Below, in pieces: positions 45,917 to 57,207 of a DNA stretch of 64,000 nt (positions within the stretch are counted from its first letter, which is position 1; every line of letters starts with the position of its first letter). The notes below the pieces were generated by a model. The model was not told the DNA's origin. It made no database searches and saw nothing but the letters and a program-made list of their open reading frames with translations. The stretch covers positions 119,796,891-119,860,890 of the forward strand of contig CM043947.1 in assembly GCA_014529385.2 (NCBI GenBank), read 5' to 3'. The position numbers were made by a program, and so were the translations under genes. The DNA is from Adiantum capillus-veneris. Lineage: Eukaryota; Streptophyta; Polypodiopsida; Polypodiales; Pteridaceae.

Positions 45917-48734
45917 CCTCTGAAGATGTGGCTCTACGAAGACGTCGGTCTAGACGATCTCCCACTCCTCCCAAGAGGAAAAGATCAACACAAAGTCCTT
46001 ATCTTCATCATTCCAAAAGGGAAGAGAGGAAACAAAGGAAGAAAAGGGCTAGAAAGAGGTCACCCTCTTCTCCTTCTTCTTCACCTTCCTCCTCTTCCGA
46101 AGAAAGCTATGGCTATTCTCCTAGAGAATACAAGAGGGGAGGACATCACAAATCATTCCCTGCATGGCGAAGGTCACAAAAGCTAAAGAAGTTCAAGGAG
46201 GGAGGAAAGAGTATCTCTTTTCTCACCTATAATGGCACCTTTGGTGCTACCGACAAAGTCTTGGCCTTCATCTAGAAATTTGATGCGGCCTTTGGATATG
46301 AGAGCTTCACAAAGTCCTCCAAGCTACACCATGTAGCTATGCACTTCCAAAAATCAGCTCGTCAATGGTGGGCTAGCCTTCATGGTAATGGTGAAGCCCC
46401 AAAGACATGGAAAACTCTACGAGTTTCCATCATGAAGCAATTCCTCGCAAGCGATGCAAAGGACAAAGTGCTTCCCGAATATCATAGCTTGAAGCTTCTC
46501 TCTCATGAGTCTATCCACAAGTATGTAGAAAAGCTTTGGGATTTATATCTCAAGGCTACTGTCGTTCAAAAGATAGACTTTGCCAAGCAAAGGCAACAAT
46601 TATGCATGGTATTACCTAAAGAGATGGCCGAATACATCAATTCTCAATGGCCTGGTTCTATCATCAAATTAATCCATCACACCATGGTTGCTTCATGCAT
46701 TAATTTCCATCAAGGGGCTAGACAAAATGTCAAGCCCATGGAAAACAAAGACAAAAATGATACAAAGGGGAAAACTAATGCTCAAAATTCTTCCCAAGGC
46801 ACTTCCAACAACAACAACAACAACAATTGGTCGAAGGAGAAGGGAGTTTACAAAGGCAAAAACAAACTCTCTCCCGAAGAGTTTTAAGCTTTTTGCAAGG
46901 AACTTAAGTGTTTCAAGTGTGGGGATCAAGGACATGGCTATCGTTCTTGCCCCAAAAAGAATGCTCGCAGAGAGACTCCTAGGGCTTCCACCATCGAAGC
47001 TCCAAAAGAGGATGGTCATTGCAAAGGACCATCACTTTCCTATGCTTGGGTAAAGGTAAGAGAGCATGATTCCTTCATCTTGTTTGACCTTGGCTCTACT
47101 CACAACTTCGTATCCACGAAGTTGGCCACCAAGTTGGACATTCAAGATTTTGACATGGGAGATATGGTAACGGCTGACACAGGTTTCAAGGGACAACAAG
47201 CCTCCGTTACTCCCTTGATTGGGAAGTTGAGTCTTCATGTATAAAGCTTTGCCAACAAAGAAGACTTCTTCATCTCTCCTCTCCAACATGAGGATGCTAT
47301 CCTAGGAGCGCCATGGTTTGATTGCATGGCTGCCAATATGAAGTTCCCTGAAAGGAGAATCTATTTCACCTACAGGAGAAATAACATGTATATAGATGCT
47401 AGTGAGCGTGGTTGCACTATTCCACTTGTAAATCATCTTGCTTTTGATAAGTCAATGAAGAGCTCAGTTTTTGCGTACATGATTTTTGTCAAAGATTCTC
47501 TAAAAGATCCTAATGTTTCATCAAATGTAAATGGTAGGAATCAAGAAGAGTTAGACTTGTCTAATTTTCTAAAAGGATTCCAAGATGTTTTCATTGATGA
47601 TATCCCTATGGACTTACCTCCAAAACGAGGAAATGATGACCATCACATTGAGCTCCTTCAAGGAAGCTCACCGCCTAACAAGCCTCCTTATCAAGTCTCA
47701 CAAGCTCAACAAGAGGAGATCATGAGACAAGTATAGGAATTGGTAGACAAAGGGATGGTGAGGCCAAGTTCCTCTCCCTTTTGTTCTCCAGTCCTTTTAG
47801 TGCAAAAGAAAGATGGTGCATATCATATGTGTGTGGACTATTGAGCACTCGTATCAAAAATAGATTTCCCATACCTCGGGTAGAAGATCTATTTGATAAG
47901 CTACAAGGCTCTACCTACTTCAGTAGGATTGACCTTAAAAGTGGCTATCATCAAATAAGGATAGTGGATGAAGATATCCTAAAGATTGCGTTTCGCACAA
48001 TGTTTGGTCTTTATGAATATCTAGTCATGCCTTTTTGGCTTGACTAATGCACCAACTACATTCAATCATCTAATGGAAAAAAATTTTAGAGCGTACCATA
48101 AATTCACTGGAGTGTTCTTTGATGATATCATCATCTACTCCAAGTCTTTGTAAGAACATAAGAAACATCTCCAAGTGATTTTTCAAGCATTGAGGGAGAA
48201 TAAGGTTTTTCTCAACCAAAAGAAAAGTGAATTTTTTCTTCAAGAGATTCAATACCTAGGTTATATTATCTCTCAAGATGGTATCCGTATGGATCCATCA
48301 AAGCTAGAGGTAATAAAAGCATGGCCTAATGCAAGGAATCTACATGAGCGAAGAAGCTTTATTGGTATGTGCGCATACTATAGACGCTTCATAGCAAGAT
48401 TCTCTCAAGTAGCAGGACCACTACACGAATTAACTAAGAAGAACGTTAAGTATGTATGGAATGCTAAGGAGAAAAAGGCTTTTGAGAAGCTCAAAGAGAA
48501 GCTTACTTCCCAACCAGTCCTCGTGCTTCCGGATCTCTCAAATCCATTTGAGGTCCAATGTGATGCTTGTGGTGATTGCCTTGGAGCAATTTTGCTTCAA
48601 GAAGGTCATGCCATAGCATATGAGAGCCGAAGGCTCAATACTGATCAATGAGTCTTGGGAATTTATATGAAAGAGCTTTCAGTTGTTCTATATACCCTAG
48701 ACACATAGAAGCACTACTTATTGGGGACTCCATT
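45917..48734 (+). pseudogene. G3: gypsy gag-PR-RT-RNase H fragment
   Basis: It starts inside gag at EDVALRRRRSRRSPTPPKRK, an Arg/Ser-rich segment. The capsid region follows (46339-46887; QWWASLHGNGEAPKTWKTLR), then a TAA at 46885 and the knuckle CFKCGDQGHGYRSC at 46909-46950. The protease FDLGSTHNFVS lies near 47086. A frame at 47326-47736 covers the protease-RT linker, 47781-48047 has [13 protein letters not shown], and 48175-48651 has RSFIGMCAYYRRF and RNase H FEVQCDACGDCLGAILLQ. A1 interrupts at 48735 within the LLGTPF region. It retains the capsid region that G2 lost. Confidence 0.9.
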
Positions 48735-49668
48735 TGTTAGCGGCTGGACACACTCAATGGAGGATGATTGCCCGGCGGGATACTAATTTCCTTTGTAATC
48801 ATTCCTTAATTGAGAAGAAACCGTCATTTCACCTTTGTAAATAGTGGGCTTGTAGAATCTCCCAAATTGTATCCCATTTTTTACATTTAGACTGAGTAAA
48901 TGGTTAAATTAGAACATTAGGGTTTGAGATTGTAAGGTATTTATACCACTTTTGACCTTAATACAAAAAACCTTTTTCATTTTTATAAGTTTTGTTTGTG
49001 TGAGTTGAGCGTACTCGGTGTACGAGAGAGAGAATGAGAGTTTATCTTGACGCTACACGCGCACTGGTGGTCGAAATCAAGTGCGGAGAAGTGCAGCGTG
49101 TTGCCCCCAAAGAGAGATACGCGCCAACACCTACATTGCAGGTGTACGGCCCGGGTTTGCGAGATCGATCCACGAGCTATATTTGGTGATTCGGTGAGCA
49201 TACGTTGTCTGTTTTTGCATTTCAGTATATCCACGCGTTCGCAATGAGTAGAGCTACACATTAGGCACTTTAGTTTTTGGAAACAACGACCTGTAAATTT
49301 TGACTAGACATCCTACGTGATTTTGCACCGGTGTTTAGGGTTGGGGTTTTGGTTCACAGACCTTAGGGAGAGCGACCTATTGGTGTTAATAGGATTTTTC
49401 TCAAGTTCTGTAGCGTTTCGAGAACATTTGATGGGTATTTGGCTCTTGAAAGCGTTGTACTAGAAATCTCCTCTTGTGTACTCTTGAAGGCTGTAACTTA
49501 GACATTGGGTAGAGACCTCTTTAGGAAGTAGTCAATAGTTGTTCGAGTGTAGGTTGACACCCTATTCTTGCTTCCATGCGCCTGCGGGTTGAGCTTCGTC
49601 CTTAGCTGACAAATATTGTTAGGTGAGTTCTTGCTGTGCTGACGTCCGTCGTGGCATATCCCCCAACA
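48735..49668 (+). repeat. A1 5' LTR
   Basis: TGTTAGCGGCTGGACAC to ATATCCCCCAACA, 934 bp. It contains TAGACATCCTACGTGA at 49304, half of the palindrome that recurs in the leader. The matching 3' LTR is not in the window. Confidence 0.82.
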
Positions 49669-49688
49669 TTGGTGCCGCTTCCGGGGAC
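49669..49688 (+). promoter_or_regulatory. A1 primer-binding site
   Basis: TTGGTGCCGCTTCCGGGGAC directly after the LTR. It closely resembles the A2 site TTGGCGCCACTGCCGGGGA and the M site. Confidence 0.85.
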
Positions 49689-51077
49689 GAAAACCCTAGG
49701 TAGGTGATTGAGACTAGTCCTTGAGGATAGGGATTCTCTGGCTTGCCAAAGTCTTATGCTACATTTAGATAGGATCAAAGGGTGGGGGACTCTCTAGGTC
49801 TTAGGAGGAGTCTAGGGAGCGAGTGTCTGGCATATATCCTTCGACTTAGGTAGTTTTATGTATTAGTTATGTTGTGGTGTAGAGAGTAGGAGTTGGAGTG
49901 GTTGAGGTGGTGAAAGGATAGCTTGAGAGTCCGAGGAGGACAGGAAGCAACCGAGACACCAAAATCACCATCGCACATGATGAGCAGGGGTAGGGTAAGT
50001 AGGACATCATGATTTATGATCTCGAGCACTTCATGCATGTTATATTTGTTGTTAGGCTCATCAAAGAGCTGTAAAAGACGAAAAAGAGTGTTTAGGAGCT
50101 GAATTGAAGTTCAAAAGTTTTTGTGAGTAATTCTGAGAGAGCTGCAGAGCATATGGAGTACTTCTGTTAGAAAAAATGTAAATTTTAAGACAGTAGACAT
50201 CCTACGTGTAGCATGTCTCCGGGGGGATTTTAGCAGGGAATTTGGGGAAACTGAGATCACCAATGTGTTCAGAGGGTGGGTTTCACCCTAGTAACATATA
50301 GACTTGAGTGTTTTTCCCTTATTGGATTGCCCAAAAGCTAAAAGGCGGACTCAGAAAACGTAAAAGTTCATAAAAGGTTTAACTTGAGAGAAATTTGCAT
50401 ATTTTTGCACTTGTAAGGCATATTGGCACTTTCTGAGAGCATAGGGAAGGCAAAGTAACACTTTTAGTCAGAGAAAAGGAGCAGTACACATCCTACACAT
50501 AGGATGTCTACAGGGTGTTCTGGTGAGAATTTTGAAAATCTAAGTTGACCAGTGTGTTTAGATGGTAGCAATTACCCTATATTCACTTGGAAAGGGGAAC
50601 TTGACCATATCTTGATAGGATAAGGCCAAAAGATGGAAATTGCCACACATTATACCCAAATTGGGCCCAAGGCATTATTTTAAGACTACAACCATAGGAT
50701 GTCTTCATGAGCATGATCTACATGATTTATTGAGTGCATGAGAAAGGTTTCATCTCAATTGGGTGAGAAAATTGGATTCTAAGCAGACTTTAACATTTCT
50801 GACTGAAAAAGGCTAGAATAGATAAATTTGAGTCTTTTGAAATCCAAACTAAAATCTAAGCATAGCATTGGGTTGCTGACATCAAGGGGATGTTGTGGCT
50901 CAAGTTTGGAGTCAAACAGAGCACTTAGACATCCTACATGTAGGATGTGTTCACAACGATTTAGCACTCCAAATCCAACTTTGAACATACCAGAGTGATC
51001 AGCATCTTAAGAGGAGTCTGTGGTTTGAGTTTGGAGCAATTTTGAGCAGTTAGACATGCTATACATAGGATTTCTAC
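49689..51077 (+). promoter_or_regulatory. A1 leader with repeated palindromes (first part)
   Basis: No gene. The palindrome AGACATCCTAC/GTAGGATGTCT occurs with small changes at about 50194-50218, 50485-50510, 50926-50950 and 51051-51077, plus a half copy near 50691. Similar phrases surround each copy (GAGCAG before it; TTGACCAGTGTG-like after it), so these are degenerate tandem units of about 130-430 bases. They may be RNA hairpins used for packaging or dimerisation; that is a guess. Confidence 0.65.
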
Positions 51078-53849
51078 TGTAAGGTCTCTGACCCCGACCA
51101 AAAAGAGCACCATTGTACCATGGAATGAACATAATGAAAAAAGTTACTATTTTTAGCAGTTTTCCGAATTTTGTCAGTGCCATAATGTTTGGAATGTTTT
51201 AAAGCTTCGAAATGTGAATTAAAATAATTTTTATAAAAAATTTCCAAAAATAGTAAGTTTTTGGTCACCCGATTCGTTCAGTTTTGACCGTCTTGAAAAA
51301 CTGCACCCGTACCCCGAATTTGAAAAAATGCATTTTCGGACCCCGGGGGCTGCTAAATATGGCAGGGACTCGGACTAGTACGCCTTCATTAGAGCTTAGT
51401 ATAGCAATTTACGGCATTAAAATCCGACTCGTATGACCCGTTTTAGCCTAAAACCAAATTTTTCCAAAATTGCCCGGGGAGGCACCGGAGCCTGAGGCTG
51501 TGTGGGAACAGGCTCCAGGACACTCAGGGTCAGCTTTAGCAGCTAGGGGGTGCCTTTTTTCCTTGTGGGAGTCTTGGGAGAGTTTCCAAGCTTGCAACTA
51601 AGTGTGAGAGCCAGTGAACCAAGCCAACTGGACACTTGGTGGGTAGGAGACTAGACTTGCCATGCTTAACTGAAGTAGCTCCCAGATGCAAATAGCAAGC
51701 AGGGTCGATTTTCAGCTTGAGGAGGCCTATTTAAAGGTGTGCTCACACACACACACACACACACACATGCTCACACACTCACTCAGTACACACACACACA
51801 CTTACACAGACACCTTGGGGAGGTGCTGCCGGCACACACAGTTTTTGGAGGAGAAGCGAAGGAGGGAAGTGCTGCCGGATTCTCATCTTGAGGATTCATT
51901 GGATCATAAAAATCAATAGGGTTCTCAGCTCCTAATCATGGTAATCATGGTTTAATTCCTGCTCTTCTTAATTCTCATCATTATTCTCCAAATTCCTCGT
52001 CTACTATGCTTAATCTTATTCCCAATAGCTGCTCTCTAAGTTTACATAGCTATACTCCATTACATAATCCTTATTCAATTAGCTAATTTATGCAACCATT
52101 CATCATTCTTAATCAATGATTAGTACATATTAGGAGAGATTTCTCTCTCTAGGCAGCATAGTTAATAAATTGTCAGCCGGTAATAATGTAGATTTGATAA
52201 AATTCATCCTTTTACCATTCAATAATGTTGTAATTAAGTTAGATTCATTTTTTTTCTCACACATTAATATGTGATTAAGGTAATATTAATACATCATTAG
52301 GCCACTAAATAGAGAATTTTCTATCACCTATGCATGTGGTGAATCTGCATCTTTCTATTTGCACTAGGAAACTTGCATCTTTCTATTTGCACTAGGAAAG
52401 TGATTGAGCTTGCTTACTTCATCTCTCTTGTAAATCAATTAGTAAAATTCTAAATTTCTTAATCATCTAAGCCAAAGTGATTAACTTTAGAGCCGGTTCC
52501 CATAGGACAAGTAAAGTATTACCCATAAAATTACTAGGTCTCGAAGGAAAAGTCTAACCCTCTTGCATAAGGAGGATTGTTCAATGATTCTAATCTGCCA
52601 TTTGGATTGTTATGATGCTCTCGGACTTTAGCTCTTTTCTTCAAGTTTATCATTTAAAGTAGTGAGTATAAAATGGCCCCGGTTAAGAGAACTCGCTTCG
52701 GTGGTTCCCACGACCGCGAGGCGGGAACGAGCAATGTGAATGGAAAAGGAAAAGCTCCCATGGACAAACAAGCACCGGCCATCTCACAGGCCGTTGACAA
52801 AGAAATGGAAGAGGTAGGTCACAATTTTATCCAAGTTGTCTAATTAACATTGCATACGATTAGCTAGGAATGAATATACCCCTAAACATGTTGGAGAAAT
52901 CCGACAAAAACCTCGGCATTTGAGTTCATTAAGTCCAAAGTAGGAAAGAAATGATTGATGGATATATTGTTTGAAATAGCAAATAATTTCTGCTCGGGAA
53001 AATTTAGCTCGGCATGTTCATTCTATTTCCAATGTTGAACAAGTCATCCCCCTCCTAATCACACGGGGCAGAGTTCCTGGTTAAGGGCTCTTGAATCCAC
53101 GTCTGCTGGTTAAGCGGTGGAAACCCACGTCTTTCTTTCTATGCGGTGGGAATGTCCATGTCGTGCTTTCTATGCGGTGGACATACCTAGTTGTATGGGC
53201 AGCTAGGCGACAACGGGAGGAGTAAACTCTCGCTGGAGGGGGGATGTTGTACCTCCAGAACATTGGAATTTTAATGAATAAGTTTGAGTAGAATTTTTAC
53301 TAGAACTCTGTCTTGGTGCCGCTTTGCAATACTGATTGAAGGGCTGTCTTAACGAACATTGTGATTCGGAATCTAATCAAAGAATGTTTATGTTGAACAA
53401 TCATTGTGGTAGTAATTAGGACACACAAAGAAGTGTGAGTGTGGGGGTGGAAAGTGGGGGCTTGGATCAGGTTGCCAATGCCTATGAGAAGGGTGATCCC
53501 GATTGGTCGGGAACTCTCTGTCCCCATAGTGTTAAATCGATACTAGTAATACTCATTGCCCCTAGGGCGGTGAAGTCTCAAGTGTACGTGCCTCTGAAAC
53601 ATGGGGAAAAAGGAACTCGGGATTTCTCTCCTCTTGGAAGGTGGGTCTTAGGATCGCTAGATAGGTAACATACGCTTCCCCTGCGAGGTGAAGCTAGATC
53701 TCATTGCTAGTAGGCTCGAACTCGACTCTCAATGAGAGATCGTCCGCTAGTGAACCCTGAACCACTTTGCTTGCTTCCTCTATAGATCTAGTGCCCACCA
53801 GGTTCACCATCAGATCCGCTGTTTGATACGGCAGGGTGGGGACCTCACA
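51078..53849 (+). mobile_element. S: 2.77 kb LTR-like insertion in A1 leader
   Basis: Flanked by a perfect TCTAC duplication (51073-51077 and 53850-53854). It starts TGTAAGGTCTCTGACCCC and ends GGTGGGGACCTCACA, so it has TG...CA ends. The leader phrase of A1 continues across it (AAGTCAAAATCTGACTATGG after it). It is either a very long solo LTR or an internally deleted element. A 56-codon frame at 52673-52843 (MAPVKRTRFGG...) might be a gag start but has no domain. GCATCTTTCTATTTGCACTA is tandemly doubled near 52350-52395. The strand is taken from the poly-purine run at 53236-53246 and is uncertain. Confidence 0.68.
51742..51768. repeat. (CA)n microsatellite in S
   Basis: About 13 CA units; further CACACA runs follow to 51805. 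Confidence 0.95.
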
Positions 53850-54545
53850 TCTACACGCATGATATTGAAGTCAAAATCTGACTATGGACATAGCAGGGTG
53901 TTGTATAGCCTTAGGTAAGCCTCCTAGTTAATTTTGGTGCAAATTGGAGTTGATTTGACTGGTCAGATCAACATCAGGCTGCTGGAACAGATTTCTGATC
54001 AGTTGACCAGCTTATAGGTGTCCAAATCAAAAAGTGAGAACAGTTGTGGGCTCAGCACATCAAGGGAAATCTATAGTGCAAATTTTAGCCAAAACAGAGC
54101 AGGTAGACATGCTACGCGTAGGATGTCTACAGGGTCTTATTGATATCAAAATCTGATTGTGGACATAGAGTGATGTTCCAATTGACTTAAGAGTTCCAGA
54201 ATTTCTTTCAGAAGTGAAATTGGACCTTGTTTGACCTTTTGATGGAGCAAAGACGGAATTAAGACTTTACCTCTAGACTGACAAACACTCAGGTAAAGTA
54301 CAATTCAGATTAGCGGACCTAATCAAGAACATCCAAAGTGTATAAAGTACAGTAGTGGTTGAGGTTAACCCTCCAATTATACCAATCATTACTAAGACCA
54401 CCTCTAGCAGTTAAATGCTTTGATTCGATTGCCAAAATTAAACGCTGTGTACAGGTATATTCAGTGGCAAGGCAAGAAGTTGTGCAGAAACTGATCCCTT
54501 GCCAGGTGAGTGTTTGGATTTGTGATAAATTGCATTGCTAAGTTG
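53850..54545 (+). promoter_or_regulatory. A1 leader (second part)
   Basis: It continues the leader after S. A fifth palindrome lies at 54103-54130 (TAGACATGCTACGCGTAGGATGTCTA region, only mildly degenerate). The flanking phrase TCAAAATCTGA...GGACATAG is repeated at 53870 and 54145. No gene. Confidence 0.65.
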
Positions 54546-56342
54546 ATGAATTTAAGATCAGGAAGACACATTTCTAAAGACCAAAAAGTGGCAGGTGATC
54601 AGGGTAGCTTAGTGTCCACTGAGGAGAGTGTAACTCAGGCAAGGCTAGATCCATTAGCACCAATCATTGAGGAGGGTAGTGATACTGACACTTCATAAGA
54701 TAAGTCCTTCTTTATGATGGGTAGTCAACAGCCAGGAGGTTTCTCCGGTGAAGGACCAATGCTAGGAGGAAGTACCTCCCAAAACCTTTTGAACGATGCC
54801 AAGTTCACTATAATCTTCTTAGAAGGAACAAACTCTAGGGGAGCCCTAGTTTATTCTGACTATTGGGGATGCAAGTGTATTTGTATAGAAGAAAGACCTT
54901 CTCAGACACTGGAGATAATTCGAGTCTATGATGATGGAGATAGATTCTGAGATGAAAAGGGGAACCACTATCTGATAGTTAGTAACCTTGAGGATTACAA
55001 CAGATATGGAGATAATGTGGCAAAAGGAAAAATGGTCTCAGAGGATCAAGAACCACCTCCAAAAATTGATTGACCTGGAGCTCTTTTTATGTATGATAAA
55101 AAAACAACTAGGGTCTCTGCTTATAATGAAAATGTGGGAATTTACAAGCATGAGAGCGAGGGATTAGTCTCTTATTTTTTATGCAAAGAACCCTACCCAA
55201 ATGAATTAAGCAAAGACAAGGTTCTTTACTTGTTCTCTTATGAAATTTCTATGGGGAAGGATATCATTTTTGTTGACAGGTACGGGCAAGAATACAAACA
55301 AATTCTCCCAGAGGAGGTAGAAAAGGCAACATTTCCAGAAACATTAACGTATGCCTCCGAAGAAGTACCAAGGTCCCCACCTATACCCCTAGCAAGTCAA
55401 CAAACCCGTTTTCAGAAGAGTACGAGACAACATCACATTCTAACTGACAACAGACGTTCAACTACCAGAACCAAAAAGCAACCCAACCATCATTGCAGGC
55501 ATGGCTTCAAAAAAGTGCGATATTAGAACAAGATAGAAATAGAGATGGCTATCCAACTGCACGAGGGCTAAGAGATTTACAAGAACCACCACTCTATTCA
55601 GAGTATCAAGGCGAGAGTAAGCCAAAAACTCAAGAGTCAACAGAGCCCGAAAGACAACCCATAGAACGAGTTCGAAGAGATGAACCACCTCTTGCAAGAA
55701 CCATCAGAAATTATGGCTTAGGGGCACCTCTGGGAGAGGAACCCTCCCACTACCAAAGGACAGAGGAGATATATCGAGTAGGACAAGGAGAACCAATGAT
55801 GAGATTTGTAGACCATCGTAGAATTAGACCTTCCCAGGTGCAAAAATGGGTAAACAAGAAATACACGGGAAACAGAGATCCTAGGGATCATGTAGCAGCC
55901 TTTGCGCGTGTAATTAGAGCTGAAGAAGTTTTGGACTTCCCTACCCAATTTGTAGGGTTTAGAATTACCCTAGAAGATGATGCCACTACTTGGTTTGACT
56001 TTGTGGACTGTAGAGATTTTGAGTCTATGGAGGAGTTTTTTGACGAGTTTTATTGAGGAATTCTTACAAAGGGGGATACCTCATAATACAGTCTCAGAAA
56101 TCCATAAATTCAAATAGAAAGAAGGGGAATCTGTGCGAAAGGCAGCCCTACGACTACAAAGATATGTGAAGTTCTGCCCTAAGGAAGAACTGCCGACTCA
56201 GTCTAGACTTATGCTTATATTTATTCAAGGACTAAGAAACGCAGATCTCCAGAAGGACTTACATATGAAGAGGAGCACGACTGTTTGGCGGAGCGACAAG
56301 CGGCCGTTTCCAGAGAAGGGTCATATTTTTATGAGAAACCTT
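54546..56342 (+). pseudogene. A1 gag, broken and interrupted by A2
   Basis: The start MNLRSGRHISK at 54546 parallels the A2 start MFLRSGKQ. A TAA at 54696 and later stops break it. The N-terminal half has no known domain; it aligns loosely with A2 over the whole region and contains FVDRYGQEYKQI (A2: AYDKYGRRYAAI). From about 55800 comes a retrotransposon gag (capsid) domain: RRIRPSQVQKWVNKKY, DPRDHVAAFARVIRAEE, DATTWFDF, with frame shifts at 56056 and a stop near 56118, then SVRKAALRLQRYVKFCP and MLIFIQGLRNADLQKDL. It is cut at 56342 by the A2 LTR. Confidence 0.8.
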
Positions 56343-57188
56343 TGTAAAATTCTTTTCTAAGAGAGCATCTCTAAGCCGAGAACTTGTCAAAGGATTTATG
56401 ATTATTCTTCTGGGAGCAATTGTATATTAGAGAGCCAGTTAGAAGTTTAGGAGCTTTTGGCCGGACAAGCCTTTTGTAAAGACCTAAACTATAAAGGTCA
56501 TTTTTGTAAGTTTGAACATCATCTTTTTGATGGGAAACTGAGAAGACAGCATATGTTTGAGAGCTCCTTCTTGCTCCAACTTGTAATCTTTGCCATTGTG
56601 GCTACGGTAATCCAAATTCAGATTCGTTTATTGCATTGTGTTCCTCTTACCTTGCTCTTCCATTCAAGTGTAATCATTCAAGATTCGGTGTAGGTTTTTA
56701 ACTACGAGTTTGAGACCTTAAATCGTTGTTTTGAGTGTCTATATGCGTATTTTATGTTGTTTTGACCCTAGGAGAGGCTTTAGGGACCCTAAAGCGACCC
56801 ATTAGGATCACCTGTTTACTGTTTTTCTTGACTTTGGGACGAATGATCGCGATCTTTGTACCTCTCTAGAATGATGTGACAATGATAGGATATGATCCTG
56901 ATAGTCCCCTGTAGCTTCCCTTCAAGTTTTGTGTGATTCCGAATAGATTTGCATGGTAAACGGGCGTGACGATTATAGAGCTGTGTAGAAGGACATAGTT
57001 AGATTAAATGGTGATAGTGCGTTTGATTTTCTTGGAGAGTTAGTAGATGCATCTCATCAAGTTTACTTCATTAGGAGTGACACCCTAGTGAGTTTCCATG
57101 CCTCATCCTGGTCGCTTCCCTTGTATTGATAAATATGTTGATGCCTGAGAGCTATGCTATGGACGTCCGTCACGGCGACCCGCAAACA
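56343..57188 (+). repeat. A2 5' LTR
   Basis: TGTAAAATTCTTTTC to CCCGCAAACA, 846 bp, inserted in A1 gag; the preceding 5 bases are ACCTT. It contains ATGATCGCGATCTTTGTACC near 56843, related to the palindrome repeated in the A2 leader. The 3' LTR is outside the window, so the start is judged from TG and the break in gag. Confidence 0.78.
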
Positions 57189-57207
57189 TTGGCGCCACTG
57201 CCGGGGA
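57189..57207 (+). promoter_or_regulatory. A2 primer-binding site
   Basis: TTGGCGCCACTGCCGGGGA directly after the LTR. TGGCGCC with GCCGGGGA is the site commonly seen in Athila/Tat-like gypsy elements. Confidence 0.85.

Noticed and set aside
48983-49261. Open frames in the A1 LTR
   Set aside because: They fall inside the LTR with no domain and no counterpart in the related A2 LTR.
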